From positions 220,753,978 through 220,817,977 of the forward strand of contig OX465281.1 in assembly GCA_949987705.1 (NCBI GenBank): 64,000 bases of DNA, written 5' to 3'. The notes under the pieces are model-generated. The model ran no database searches and was not told where the DNA came from. It saw only the letters and a program-made list of their open reading frames with translations. Source of the stretch: Thereva unica (lineage: Eukaryota > Arthropoda > Insecta > Diptera > Therevidae). The position numbers and the translations under genes were made by a program. This document shows positions 20,658-33,459 of the stretch, piece by piece. Position 1 is the stretch's first letter. Each line of letters begins with the position of its first letter.

Positions 20658-20995
20658 GGATCGTACACCACGACACTGGTCCAAGAAACACTCCTCAGGT
20701 ATTCGGTGGTGGGTCGGTAGGTGTTATGTCTGCGGTCTAACTGTGCCGGATCATACACCACGACACGGTCTAGGAGTCACTAATTCGGCACATTGTAGGA
20801 TCGTACACCAAGACAAGGCCTAGGCAACATTCCTCAGGTAATGTGTGTATAGTGTGTAATCTGTATAGTGTAACCATGCCGGATCGTACAGCACGACACG
20901 GTATTGGGATCACTACTTCGGCACACTGTTGGATCGTACACCAACGCAAGGGCTACGGAGCATTCCTCAGGTAATGTGTGCAGGGTATAGTGTAA
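20658..20995. repeat. Tandem repeat with alternating sub-units, about 135-140 bp
   Basis: GGATCGTACACCA-like words start near 20658, 20748, 20798, 20881 and 20931, giving alternating spacings of about 90/50/83/50. The word TTCCTCAGGTA recurs near 20691, 20831 and 20965. No coding signal. The flanks 20124-20657 and 20996-21439 hold nothing else I can assign, apart from a minus-strand AATAAA near 20400. Confidence 0.75.
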
Positions 20996-21439
20996 CCGTA
21001 GTAGTAGGACCGGAGAAGGTGACCTCTCCAGAACGAGCCTGGTTAAAGACAAACTTTTAGCCTGGTGAAGCGGTTTATTTTATAGCTTGAAAGCTCATTG
21101 GCGTAGGAAGCTTTAAAGCTTTAAGTGAAGCTTTCAAAGGAGAATCTCCCAGCCTGCTGAGTAAATATTTATTTTCCTAAAGCTTTGTTAGGAGAGTCAT
21201 TCTAGAGTGGAAAGGTGGTAGTTTAGTATTTTTCGAAAGCTCGTGGAGAGGGTCTTAGTAACGAAACGTGGTTCGTAACAAGGTCAAGGCCAAAGATACG
21301 TTACAAGGATACACTTAATTTCTCCGCAGGCGGCGCTGTGCCTTAACACTGACCCGCGAAAAGGCCATTCGAATATAGAAAAGGTGAGTGGAATAGTTAG
21401 CAGTATCAGTTATCTATAACTAAAACTTGTGGGTACGCG

Positions 21440-21625
21440 CGTAAATACGTATTTTTAGTGTTAAATACTATTTAAATATATAAATAATATTTATATATTT
21501 CTTAAAAATCTCACGTATGATTAGGGGGGGGGGGGGGGTTGAGCCAAATCTCACGAGATCTCACCATGGAGGAGGGGGTCGAAAAATCGCAAAAACCGCT
21601 CACGTAATTTATGGACGACCCCTAA
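21440..21625. mobile_element. MITE of the GGGGTCGTCCAT family
   Basis: Ends at the right with CACGTAATTTATGGACGACC, the inverted form of the left end at 18005. It contains a G run (about 21525-21538), then GAGCCAAATCTCACGAGATC. The left part AAATACGTATTTTTAGTGTT matches 10366. The region 21626-22537 has no feature that I recognise. Confidence 0.6.
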
Positions 21626-22537
21626 CACGTACACCTATCGACAAACTAATTTATTTGTGCGAAATCATCTGGAGTTAATAAATTTATTGCACTCCGCAAT
21701 TTTTCAGGTTAAGGTCGTGCCGCCATTTATGAAATAATCCAGATTTTGCGTTTTTTTTTGTCGGTCTACATTAATTTTTTTATGTACACCAAATTAAACC
21801 CTTAAAAATTCAACAACCTTTTATAAATCGTAAATGAATCCTTGAGGCTTGTTCATAAGCCGAGAAATTTAAAATGTGTTGAAACGCGCATTTTGTTTAA
21901 GGGAGCGCGAATACGAGTACCTTTAGGACGGCTTAATCCTTTTTTGTTTTTTTAAATATGGAACGTTCAATTTGACTTTTACATTTTTTTTTATTTTGTT
22001 TGCTGGGAAATTACTTCTTTGGGGTTTATATTAAATTTTTAATCTGATCAAAGAATATAAAGACAGAAATTTGCTTACCACATACCAATTTTTTTTGTTC
22101 TTGCAGAAATTGACCTTGGCAGACCTGGTCTGGTGGAATCTACATGAATAGCTCTACTAATGAATCATCTTATAATTTCACTTGAACTGACAACAACAAC
22201 TGACTAATAACACATGAAGGCTTTCCATTTGCCTTTTACCACATCCATTTTGTATTCTGTTCAATCTCTCCTCCTTAAAACATACCACTAATTATCGGCA
22301 TTTAAAGCCATAAGGGTCGATTGGTCCTAATTGATTTATCTTGTGGGAAGTCACTTATATATCGTGATTTATCCTTTTCATTATAAAAATGTATCGACCT
22401 TTTTCAGCTTCTGCAATATTGTACATTAAACACAAAAAGCAGCATATTGAATTCTATTGAGGAACGGGGGTAGTTGGAAAAGTTAATATTTTGCTATATT
22501 TGGTCTACATTTGGACTTCTCATTTTTTAGTTATAGA

Positions 22538-22585
22538 CTAGCTGGAATCCGTTGCGCCTCGCTGAACCCATAAGCTAATAGTATC
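22538..22585. repeat. Dispersed repeat terminus, copy 1
   Basis: ACTAGCTGGAATCCGTTGCG then CCCATAAGCTAATAGTAT is closely similar to 47963-48010 (ACTAACTGGAACCCAGTGCA, CCCATAAGCCAATAGTAT). The start also resembles ACTAGCAAAAACCCGCGTGC at 10695 in the Helentron-like arm. Confidence 0.55.
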
Positions 22586-22639
22586 AGATCCACCCTCACC
22601 ACTAAGGGGTGAGAATTAAATTAATTAATTATAGTTCAG

Positions 22640-22805
22640 GTATAAAATTAAAGAATGAAGGGAAGGGCTAGCGAAGGCTATGACAGGAGCAATCAGGAAT
22701 GTAAAGAGGGAAAAAGAAAGGCGAAGGACCGTGGGGCTGCCGGGATTTGAATCCGGGACCTCTGGGATGGTAGTCCCTTACTCCCAAGGTTGCCGAGGCC
22801 CAGTG
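22640..22805 (-). mobile_element. tRNA-derived SINE, copy 2
   Basis: Reverse-oriented relative to copy 1. On the minus strand it reads CCTCGGCAACCTTGGG (decayed A box), CCATCCCAGAGGTCCCGG, GGATTCAAATCC (B box, 22743-22754), CAGCCCCACGGTCCTTCGCC and later CATAGCCTTCGCTAG. The shared body outside the tRNA part supports a true SINE family. Confidence 0.78.
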
Positions 22806-23094
22806 CAGGCTGAAACGGCATCACCGTTCTTGGACTATGAATCGTACGCTTATAATTACATTAAGCGTCACCGTTAAGACTAAAATGATATAAACTGACA
22901 CTGTGTGAATGTATTCTAATTTACTTGAATGCCACTTCCTCTCGAGCGAGTCAACACTCAACGAACGAAATTTTTTTCAAGACTCACGATGGGCATAGAT
23001 ATTTCAAAGAGCTTGATGTTAATAAATCCTCTTGCCCAGACAATATGCTAACTTTGTTCCTTAAAAAAATTAAACTTCTCACTCCTGGGGTGAG

Positions 23095-24210
23095 TTGACA
23101 ACCCGTATTAAAACAAAAAAAGGGTCCAGTTCACCTAAACAAAAACCGGCTGGGACCACAAATACTATAAACAGGACTGCGATACTCCCGAGCCAACCCA
23201 AACCGAGTGGAGCCACAAACTCCACCCTTCAAAAGAAGGCGCCTCAAGCGTCCACTAGTAAATCTGCTGCAAAGAAGTCTGCGAAAGGGCCAAAAATCTA
23301 ACTAGACCTGCCAAAACAAAGGCAGGTCATCAAGAAGTCCGCCTAGCCAGCAGAAAACTTCGCCGCTTAGCCACAACCCGATCAGGGAAAACCAAGTGTC
23401 GGAGGAGAAGGAAGACATCAAAGTCCAGGATAACCATGGTGAAACCAACACCCACAATCTATTTTCGTAAAAGTCCAAAAAGCACGGAACCAAAGCGATA
23501 TTCTTCGCAGAAGTAGCGAAGGATCGTAAATTAATCGGCGTCCTGGACAAGAACGATGAAAATGGGAAGATCCACAAACACCAATAGCGGTGGGTGCAAG
23601 TCGCTTTCGTTAAAATGGCTATGGAGGTCCCGAGGGGCTCAGCCCGGGATCTCCCCTTTTATACTTTGTCAGCTGCTGTAGCTAGAGTCGGGGAAGTTTA
23701 CCCAGGCGCCCGACTCAAAGCGTTTAATGCCGGTGGCATACCTTCACGTCCGAGGGACAGAGCATGGTTTTCGGTGGCTCCATCGGATCCCGAGCAAATA
23801 CTAACCTTACCGCTTAAAGCCTTCAACCATCAAATTAACACAGATAACTGAAGGTTATCAAAACGAAGCAGACTAACAAGGCCACAATGCAAGTTTTTCT
23901 GCTTCTAAATAATTAACGTCTAAGCAAGATCGAATTGAAGGTCTACAAAAAAGACATGGAAGCCGTAGTGAACCAAGTGGCTTCTACCAAGGGCTCTGAA
24001 GAATCGAGAAACATGGAAACTGATGGGGAAAGTGCAGTTCAGATCGAAGCATCAACAGACTCCGAGTTGGGTAGAGCCGTCGATAATCTGTACACGGAGC
24101 ACCAACTCCCGAATTTCAACAATGACGAGGTCCTCTCCAGCGACGAAGAAGCGGAGGTAACTGTCGTCAAAGTAAAACTCACGAAAAATGGTCCAGGTGA
24201 TTCAGATTAA
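23095..24210 (+). pseudogene. LOA-like ORF1 (RNA-binding protein) remnant
   Basis: Three frames contribute. 23095-23301 is Lys/Pro/Ser-rich and basic. 23594-23851 has QVAFVKMAMEVPRGSARDLP and RARAWF-like RDRAWFSVAPSDPEQILTLP. 23935-24210 has KVYKKDMEAVVNQVASTKGS and an acidic C-terminus ending NGPGDSD. This resembles ORF1 proteins of LOA/Bilbo-type elements, which bind element RNA. I see no CCHC knuckle. Stops at about 23299 and 23850 and a frame change show decay. The stop at 24208-24210 overlaps the ORF2 start at 24188 by about 23 nt. Confidence 0.65.
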
Positions 24211-25007
24211 CCTGCACCACTGTAACGCAGCGTCCGTCTCCTACCGACTACCCGATTACTGTAGCGGAGGTTCTAGCAATACATGAAGCTGTTCTACTAA
24301 TCAACCGGCAAGGCGATAGGAATCGGGCTGTCAACATCTTGTCAGATAGCCAAGCAGCTCTGAAAGTCCTGCGCTCTTGCACAAACAGCTCTAAAATGAT
24401 CTCTGAATGTCGCAGATCGCCTAACGAGATGGCTAAGCGTTCTCCTCGTATGGGTGCCTGGTCACCACAATATAGAAGAAAACTGTATAGCTGACGAACT
24501 GGCTAGGAGAGGTACGACCGCCGCTCTCCTTCCAGGAAAGGAAAGGGTTAGTATGCCTTGGGCCACTTTCAAACTCCGATGTAAACAGCATGCAATGCAA
24601 CAAACGTGAACCATTGGAGAGATCTTAATAAATGCACAGTGGCCAAATTAACCTGGCCCTCTTATGAACTCAGGCAGACCACCTCACAACTGAGCTTCGG
24701 GGAACAAGACCTCTCAGTTATAGTGGGAGTGCTGACCGGACACTATCTGATATGGACGCATGCGACCCGCTTAGGTCTTGACACATTCGATTTCTGCAGA
24801 AGCTGTAAGAATCCGGACGGGGAGGAAAGTGTACTACATCTTCTCCGTCACTGCCCAGCCCTAAGCAGAAGGAGACTAACAACATTTGGTAAGCTCTTTC
24901 CAAGCACGCTTGCGGAGATCTTGAAGTTCGGGTTCCCGCAACTTAGAAGATTCATTGCTTCGTCGAGATGGTTTAGCGAAGAAACGACACTTGAACATCA
25001 GGTTTAA
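24188..25007 (+). pseudogene. LOA-like ORF2 remnant: first EN codons fused to RNase H and C-terminal knuckle
   Basis: QINLHHCNAAS is the endonuclease start. After the deletion junction near 24235 come EVLAIHEAVLLINRQ (24267 on), SDSQAALKVLRSC (RNase H Asp), and, in another frame, WVPGHHNIEENCIADELARR (about 24448-24515). The tail 24606-25007 contains LTGHYLIWTHATRLGL and the Cys/His cluster CRSCKNPDGEESVLHLLRHC, typical of LOA/R1 ORF2 C-termini. At least two frameshifts are present. Without RT it could move only with help from an intact relative. Confidence 0.72.
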
Positions 25008-25110
25008 AGTGGAATCACAATGGACCTATCCCTTTGGCCTAAGAGTATGAGCTCAAACCAATAGCTCAGCCATATCTAACCTAACCACACCTAACCCTGT
25101 CATTATTCCC

Positions 25111-27026
25111 CGGCATTTATCCCGACTCTTGTAAACTAGCTCCTGTTCAGCCCATTCCGAAAAAGATGAATTCGATAATACTTGTACCTACAGCCAATAT
25201 CGTCGAAACTGTGCGTCTGTGCAAAAATGTGACCTACCTCTTTTTCTAAAAAATAAGTAGGTGAAGTTTACATTTTTGTTAAAAAAAACCAAAGCCTAGA
25301 TAGGTGGAGGAATTCTGTGGTCATTGGTGGTACCTTATTCTTGTTATTAGGATAGGACGATGGCAAAAATACAGGGTGATATGTAAAACTCTATCTTTGT
25401 ACAGTTCTGACCGTATTACGCAGAACCGACAAAGATTTCGAACTAGGCGCTATAGTATAACTTATATTCAGCTCAAAAAGACCTATCCAACGACGTATTA
25501 CACATAGCTATTGGAGGTGATACCAAAGTCCATACATTTTTTGGCATCCTCCTTTGCCGACATTTTTACAAATTATTTTAGTTCCATGGTACGAATGAAA
25601 TATCGTGTAAAAATTATTCAAATTGATTGCCAAAATTAAAGTTCGAATGTTCACACTTATCATTAGTCTTCGTGTTTTTTGTGATTGACATAATCCACTC
25701 ATCGATCCATTCGACTATTCTGAAATTACTCAGCGTTTCAAATCACAAATTTTTCCGTGTTGGTGATGTGAACATGCAAAGAAATTGAAAAGGATGTAAA
25801 GCAAGTAAATGGTTCGTGAAAATTATAATTAATCATCGATTCAATTAGTGATAGTATCTGTTAACGCAATATGTTTAATAGGAACGGCTCTAACTTTTGG
25901 TTAGTTAATTGTTTAACATTTAGTTTGAAAAATTTTCATATGCTGGTAATCAAGCGCTATTATATCCAAGAAACAGTGTTGCCATCAGTCTTTAGTTATT
26001 TTCGAAGGTGGCCAAAGATCATGTGACCATTTCTATTTCTTGCGACCTATTTATTTGGTCTAATGTGCCATAAAGAGCAAACAATTCATTAACGCAACAA
26101 CAACAGCCCAACTTACCATTGATTTGCAAAATCATGTATCAAGCTATCAATCACTTTATAGAAGCCAAAATCAAAATCCATAATTTTTTTAATTTTTCTT
26201 ATAATATAAACATTCCCTCAAAAACTAAGCAAGTTTATTATAAAGCAACAATCATCCCAAAACCGATATGTACACGGACTTTTGGACACCCATTGAACTC
26301 CCGAATCAGGGCTCTATTAAGCCTTACATCAATGACGAAGCAATTATATCATAATTAAGTTCACCTGAAATGATACTTCGTGAGCAGCAAAAGGTATAAA
26401 TCCCTCTATTCAGAAGCATCCTACCCTAATTCCATTTTTCGATAGATGCTGTGAAAAAGGGTTCATTCATCCCAAGGCATTCATCAACCTTGATCAAAAA
26501 AAGTCCAAATGAATTGAAAATGTCTTTTCTCAACAACCTCCTTCGGGCAAGGCGTGACAAAGGATTTTTATTTAAGGTAGTAGATGTCATCAGCACGAAA
26601 CTCTTGAGATTTAGTGCCTCCAGCCAGACATATTGCCTACACCGTTTTCGCTATAGGAGTGCAATCGGTGGGAATTGAAAAGGCACGTTCAATCGATTGG
26701 ATTTTATTACTTCCAGATTATTTTTATCAAAAAAACTAAAAAGATTTGAATTTATACTTAAACTTTGAAACGCGGTAATATGATAGCGGGATTAGGTTAT
26801 GTTACTTGAGGGTAAGTTTCTATGATTTCCTTGTTGTTTCCTGAACCCAATTTTCAAGGGGACCCGTCACATAAGGAAGATTCCAATATGTGCTAGGGGT
26901 CCACATTCGGTTAAGTGTATGTTTTTATTTGTGCAGAAAGTGTAAGTATTAAGTTTGCCTAATTGGATTTTATGAAATTGAAGTTTTGTTAAATTCACTC
27001 AAGTTTTAATACAACTTTCCTTACAG
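25111..27026. other. Non-coding, no feature recognised
   Basis: AT-rich with only small ORFs (25304-25507, 26119-26358, 26451-26678), none with a recognisable motif. Confidence 0.4.
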
Positions 27027-27320
27027 TATTTTTAACTTCCCAGTTTATAGGAAATTCGGTCGAGTCGTTTTTTTGTTTTACCGACATACGTGATAGTTGT
27101 ACCTGATTTTCATAAAATTCGGTCGAGCGGTTTTTTTGTTAAAACGGCATATGTGATTTTTGTACCGTTATTTGTTTAAACGAATTTGGGATTCGATATC
27201 GCGCGAACCAAAAACGATATTAAGATGCCGATCGAAGAATATTAAAGAAAACATTCTCGGGAAAAAATTCCATTACAATCGGTCGAGCCAGTTTTTGTTT
27301 AAATGAAAAAAACTTCGGCT
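27027..27320. repeat. 145-bp tandem repeat family, about two units
   Basis: Begins AACTTCCCAGTTTATAGG. It then repeats ATTCGGTCGAG, TTTTTTTGTT and GATATCGCGCGAACC-AAAA, and matches the four-unit array at 53942-54500 and a single unit at 6341-6620. Confidence 0.7.
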
Positions 27321-27691
27321 AAGGATTACAAGCACCTCAAATTGATTAGTTTTTCTAATATCTAATAAACTCTTTGAAATGAAATTCGTTTTAAATGAAG
27401 TTACCTTTTCTGGATTCAGCTTCAAAACAAGACATCACTTGTCAAAATCCAAACACTCTTGAAAAACTGTTACGTAGCGTTGAATTACGTTGCCTTTTTA
27501 CAAACAAACCGAATTTTTCAAACCTTAGATCAGCAATCGTTTGACAGGAATCGTTTTCTACGTCATACAATTTTTGGAGACTAAGGCTCATCCAGGAATA
27601 TCCAGTAGTTTCGAAACATTTGGCATTTTCAGACAAGTATTGATTAGTTCTGCAGATATCTCCTGAAATCGTTGGAATTTCTAAATGAAGC

Positions 27692-28637
27692 CATTCGCTT
27701 CCCAGTTTATCAGCGGCGCTTCAAAACGCTTCATACGAATTCGAACACCCGCTATAGTGTAGCGAATGAACACGGTATACAGAATCAGAAGGTAATGTAA
27801 TAGAGACGACAGCTTCGAATACTGTAAAAAAATGGGCGCCCAGGGACATCAGCCCTAATGCAGAAACAACAACAACGGTTTCGATTTTGTATGGAAAGTG
27901 GGCTCCACGTGACGTCAGCACTAAAATACCGTATACGGTATCATTACCAGCATTACCTTGTTTCTGTATATCGTAGCGAACGAAGTGCGAAGGAAATGTT
28001 CGTTTGCTAACGTTAAGAAAAAACAAATTCTCTAGAAATTCTCTTGTAGATTTACCACTATTATCGTTATTTGAACTTGCTTCTCTCAGGATTACTTTGT
28101 CACCAGTTCTGGAACTCGTCAATTTTCCACTAGTGCTTAACGTATTACCAATTTCTAAAGCATCAATTCTACTGGACGCAACGGAATGGAGAGTCAACGA
28201 AATGGAATTTTGCTGGTTATACTGACGGAATCGAACGTATGCAAATGTCACTTTTTTCAGCAATATTTTGCCAAATGTTGTATTTATTCTTAAAATTTTT
28301 ATATCCGTGCAATTTTTTATTATACAGAATTTCATTATCTTCCACTTTATTTATTAATTTTTCAACAAACTCTGACGATATTTGAGGATAAATAATAAAT
28401 GACAAAATCAGCTGTTTTTAATGCTGCGTTTGACACTTCAATCTGTCGGTTTCTTCAAGTTCCAAAGTTTAATCCGGTCCAATCCGTTGCGTTGCATCCA
28501 GTAAAACCACTTCAATACAATTTCTCTGTAATGAAACTCCTTTTGGCATTTCAATCCGGTCCTTTGCATTCCGTTGCGTCCAATATAATTTGGGTTTAAG
28601 AAGTCAGTTTATTCCCTCTACGTATCATACTGGGAAG
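27692..28637. repeat. Possible element bounded by CTTCCCAGT / ACTGGGAAG, with an unassigned ORF
   Basis: CTTCCCAGTTTATC at 27694 and ATACTGGGAAG at 28627 form a short inverted pair, the same word that starts the 145-bp family at 27027. Inside, a 204-residue minus-strand ORF (27721-28335) is Ser/Thr/Val-rich with no recognised domain. No target duplication is evident, so element status is speculative. Confidence 0.3.
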
Positions 28638-29039
28638 TTGATCGTGTGGACCGGAAGGGTCAAACCCACAAGGCAACTAGTTTTAGGTTTCTTTCAGGCT
28701 TACTGCACTAATTTTTTAGAGCATCATAGTCGTAGTCGCATTCCAATTATTATTAAATGAAACATTTTTAATTATAAAATATACATATTAAGTAGAGATG
28801 CGTCGAATATGGGTTCAACTGAATACGAATATTCGGCAGAATTATTCGGTTCATTTCAGCTCTGTGGAAATATAGTTTGATAGTGATGAGGCAGAGGAAT
28901 TTAAGGCTTCTAGTAAGAAAACCATTTACAATATAAATCAAATCCTTTGAAGCTGCCCGGATTGACGTAACCGAACATTTCATTTTTTCTTAACAATTTT
29001 TTCTTGAGATTTAGACAATATTTCAGGGCCAGTTCTTGA

Positions 29040-29990
29040 GATTTTGCTTTCCATCTCTTCAAACAGCATTGGCTGGAATAGTGTACCTCCCCGTTTTCTT
29101 AAGCTTTTCTCGCCGCTAATCGCAGAAACTACCACGCATATCTTCAATTACTGCCTGACTACTTCTCAGTTTGTCGCTTTGGAAAAAATCCATAGTGATT
29201 CATTTACTTACAAAATCCCCTCCAGATGACATAACCGATTTTCGTCCCATCAGTATTCTTCTTTTTCTTGCCAAGGCCTTTGAAAAAATCCTCCATATAT
29301 ACAAGTACTACGATATCTTGAGTTTAACAACCTCCTCTCTAAATACTAGTCTGGCTTCCGTAGACCCCATAGTTGTGAAACGGCAGCATTAAAGGTAACG
29401 ACTGATTTTCGTTCTGTGCTCGACATTGGTGATACTACCGTACTCGTTCTTTTAGATTTCTCTAAGGCATTTGATTCTGCGGTTAACTCGCTTCTGCTCT
29501 CCAAACTTAGCCAAATTTATCCCTTCTCTTCTTCTGCTATTCGACTCTTCGTTTCTCTTCTCTCTAATAGACTTCAATGGGTTCGACTTTACAACGTTGT
29601 ATCCTGATTCCTACCTGTGTCCCTTGGAGTTCCACGAGGCTCTATGCTTTCCTATTCTCTTTTCGTTAATGATCTTCCCACTGTTATCCATAATTGTTCC
29701 TTCCATCTTTATGCTGACGATCTCCAGCTGTATACTTCATGTAATCCTAACCAGATCGAACAATGTACTTCTGAATGCAATAGCACATTATCCCGAATTA
29801 ATGAATGGTGTTCCTTAAATTGTCTTAAACTAAATCCTAATAAATCCCAAGTTCTATTCCTTAATCGTCGCTCTCTGTCCTTGGCAACGTTCCGTCTCTT
29901 CTACTCAATAATATTTCGCTCCTATTGTTGACTGTGTCAATAATCTTGGAATAGTTATCAACTCCAAGCATGGAACATCTACACGTATTT
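29040..29990 (+). pseudogene. Jockey/CR1-like reverse transcriptase remnant
   Basis: Frames in order give PPRFLKLFSPLIAETTTHIF, DFRPISILLFLAKAFEKIL (about 29230-29290), LVLLDFSKAFDSAV (first catalytic Asp; 29416-29607), then VPRGSMLSYSLFVNDLP and FHLYADDLQLY (YADD box intact; 29617-29931), and LNCLKLNPNKSQVLFL. At least four frameshifts separate them. RT fingers and palm are present; endonuclease and C-terminus are missing. Confidence 0.82.
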
Positions 29991-29999
29991 CCCCCCCTG

Positions 30000-32900
30000 A
30001 GGCCGAGGTTTATCTTGCAAATTGACGACAGATATGGACAAATTCAATTGCCTTAATCTCTCAATCTGGGATGACCACGGTAGTTGGTCATATTTAAATA
30101 CTTACCCACCAATTCTGAAACCATGATCAATCATAAGTCACAACCTTTGGCGACTCACGCTTTTTTATGAACTTCTTATTTTGATTTCTATATCAATGTT
30201 GACAGAAGTTACGCCTACGTCATTTCTATGTTACTTTCCATTTAGCATTGGCCTGCAAGTTGAGATGCACTACACACTTGTGATTGCGTTGTGACTACTT
30301 TTAGAATATGGGGGTTAGTTCCTTTCAGAAAACCACTTTTTACCATCTAGAGAGGGAACTTTTAAAGAGCATACCTAAAAACAATTAAAAGCAAGATACA
30401 AACTCCAGGATAATACATAAATAAAACACATTATTTTTTATCATTATGAATTTTTGTTATTAAAAATCTTTTTTGGTTTTTGAAATTCAGGTAAATATTA
30501 AAATGGAAGCAACTATAACATATAATTATAAATCTAATTAGCCTATTTACATAAACATAATTAATTTAAATAGTAATATAATAATTAGTATTTTGATGTT
30601 TTTATTAAAAATCTACAATAATTTCAATCCATTCAAATTTGAAAATGTGAATTTTTGAATAAAGTTACACATATACGATAACTACTGCATTGAAACTTTG
30701 TCAATTTGGTGTTGAATCTTATTTTTATTTTGAAAAATGTACATTTATATTTCGGAAATTTTTGTAATAATAATAATAATTGTAATAATAATATTAATAA
30801 TATTTTGCTTAATTAATCATAAATTATTGACATGCATTCATTTCGCTTAAAATTATTAAATATTTTAAGAGTATTTTTTTTTTTAATTTAACAATAATAT
30901 TTTATGTTTTTATTTTTATTTTTTGAGTTCTTTAGTAAGGGGTTGCTCTGATTTTTGAGGCAAAAAATTGACGGTTTTTGGAATTCTTTTTCAGAAAACC
31001 CTTATTATTTTTATATACAAAAACTTTTTGCACTGTATTAGGCAACTCTTAAAGTACAAAAAAAAAATGTTTTGATTTTTTGTTGTCATAAATAAATATG
31101 CACGGTTCCACCGATAACTCCGGCCCAGTGGCGTAGCATGGATTTCTGCAACCCTGTTCGAACCATACATTTACCGCCCCCTGCTTTCGCAACTAAGAAA
31201 GAACTGGTAAAAAGTCTGCGATATTGAAAAGTCAATATTTTAAAACAATAAAATATTTCTTAACTTTAAACTTTTTTCTTTTTTGTAAGGTTGAACTAAA
31301 ATATAAACCCCGAGGGCTGGAATCAGTAATTTCTCTCTTACAGTCTGTCTTTAGTTAGAAAATCACGTGGCCTCACGAACTTAAGCTTAAATTTTTCTTT
31401 GTCAATATCTGGAGGTTGCATTCCTCATGATCTAAGCTCAATATTATAAAAAATTATTATCGAATTTCAGCAGTTAGAGACCGCGTCATAAAAGAAGATA
31501 ATCTCAAAATCGTTGCTTCCATGCGACAAGAGAGCAACGTCACTCTGTATTCATGAATTGAACGTGGAAAAGATGAGAGAACAAATTAGCATCTGCTGTA
31601 CTTCCAGTTCATAAGACGATTCATTATCAACTTTAATGTAGGCAACTAGAGAGAGTACGCAAAGTACGTAACATCAGATACTACGCAGCGGCAAAATAGT
31701 GAAGCTATTCTTGATAAGCAGTAAAGAATTGCTTCCACATCATACCCTTTGGAAGGTATAGCGAAGATTTTAGTTTTCTGTTCAACAGGCAAATTTTTCA
31801 AGCATGCCCATATGACCAAGTTTTTAGTCACACATTCTTGCGTGAAAATTTGCTTCAGTTTTAAATTGATTAATACTTTATAAATAGTAAGGGAAGTTTT
31901 CTCTGAGAAGATAATGTATGAAATTAAAAAGACTTTCCATGAGACGAATGGAGCGGTAGCCACAATCAACGTTAAAGAAAAACAAACAAACGAGTGGATT
32001 GATTCTGTTTGAGTCTTTATGCAGGAAACACATATTTTTGGCGTACAGTGTACTCTTTAAATGCTTTCGAAAAAGCCCCTACAAAATAGCTTCCATTGAC
32101 CTTCTCAAGTAGCTGTCGGGAAGAAAATGCAATGCTTCCTTCCAATGACCTACAATTATAAAAATGATATGATGTGGGATACGGACAGGAAAAGCTCCTA
32201 AGCTTCAAAAGAAGGCTTCGTCATGCCTTAAAGTAGGCTTCCGTACCCCAGTGGGTATATCTAGGTATGTATATAACAATAATAGTAGCACTACCGCCCG
32301 CCAAACTGCCGACGGAAAATCAGTTTTTTTGTACTTACAATACTGCATATAACTTGTTAACGAAGAAAAATTTCGTTATAATATTTTAGGAACGTACTCT
32401 ACACATATTAATAAATATAAAAAAGCAAAAAAAAAAAATTCGTTTTTTTTAACCAAAAATCAGAGCAACCTCTTTAGTTTATATTTATTTTAGTAGTAAT
32501 TAAAAAATTTGTGCAAATTATTATGATAAATAAGATTTGTGGTATCAGTAGCTGAAAATAGATTCGTAATTAAAATTTGTGCCTTCATAATCAAAAATTT
32601 ATTACTCCGTAAAACAGGAAAACTTTGAAAATTATTATTTAAGTAGAACAAAAGCCAAGGACATTTACACAATCCGGTAAAATCCCTTAAAATTTTGATA
32701 TATAGTGAACTCCTGTCTCCTATCTGCGAATACAATCATCATAAACTTTTCCCCTTAGTCAATAACATAATTTCTAGTTCCCTTTTCTTTTTTTATTAAT
32801 ATAATTGTGAATCGAACTGTATAAGGGGATGCTGTAGCCGAAAATTTATTGTTGTTTATCAAAAAAATTTCATCAATTTTCGTGAAATTCAAAGCAAACA

Positions 32901-33459
32901 AATAACAAAACTCCCATAAATTTCATCGGGTGTGGTCTTTATATTATATTTTAGCCATAGTAAGGCTGAAAGCTATAGAGAGGTTCATGCTAGAGAGATA
33001 AGAGTTGTGGAAGTCCATTTAATCAGAATTCATTACAACTTGACACGTGATAAGGCCATAATAGTAAAACCCTTTGTATTTTTAGTGTTTCCTTTTTTGT
33101 GTGCTTTATGAAAATAAATGGAATTCGAAGTTTCTGTTGGTAGGCAAATGAGCTTTATTCCTTCGATTTTTTGTTTCTTATTTTACCTTTTGTAAATGTC
33201 CTCAAATTGCATAATTTTATTCTCTAGGAAAAAATATATAACATAAAAATAGGCTGATACAAACAGAATAACAAATTGGAAGGAAAAATTTAACATCTAG
33301 AAATACGACAATCAACTCTGTCCACTTACTTAGTTGTATCACTAAGCATAACCATGTAATGGCTCGTGTCATAATATATTAATTTGAGCCGTCTTGGTAT
33401 ATACCAATAATTGGCCTATACGGAAAGTAAGACGCAGCGTAGGTAATAAATTAGATACT
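30000..33459. other. AT-rich stretch with a probable hAT end and a small dispersed repeat
   Basis: CAGTGGCGTAGCATGG at 31126 is a typical hAT-type left terminus, but I found no matching right end. The segment 31925-32010 (minus) resembles 48530-48615 (plus): TTGATTGTGGCTACCGCTCC and CGTCTCATGGAAAGT. The minus-strand ORFs at 31646-31969 and 32017-32208 are not recognised. Confidence 0.4.

Larger units (their letters stand above)
23060..25110 (+). mobile_element. LOA-like non-LTR retrotransposon, internal-deletion derivative
   Basis: Carries ORF1 (23095-24210, with internal stops), the first codons of ORF2, then RNase H and the C-terminal region. Almost the whole endonuclease and all RT are absent. 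The ORF2 start (24188; MVQVIQINLHHCNAAS) runs directly into SVSYRLPDYC at about 24235, the start of RNase H in the copy at 34440-39715. The 3' end is a TAACC-type tail (CATATCTAACCTAACC…ACCTAACCC, about 25070-25100). Confidence 0.8.

Noticed and set aside
25070..25105. Interstitial telomere repeat
   Set aside because: Only a few TAACC units, at the 3' end of a LOA-like element; better explained as the element's tail.
27721..28335. 204-residue minus-strand ORF as a host gene
   Set aside because: No domain, no splice signals, and it lies between CTTCCCAGT/ACTGGGAAG ends typical of a local repeat family.
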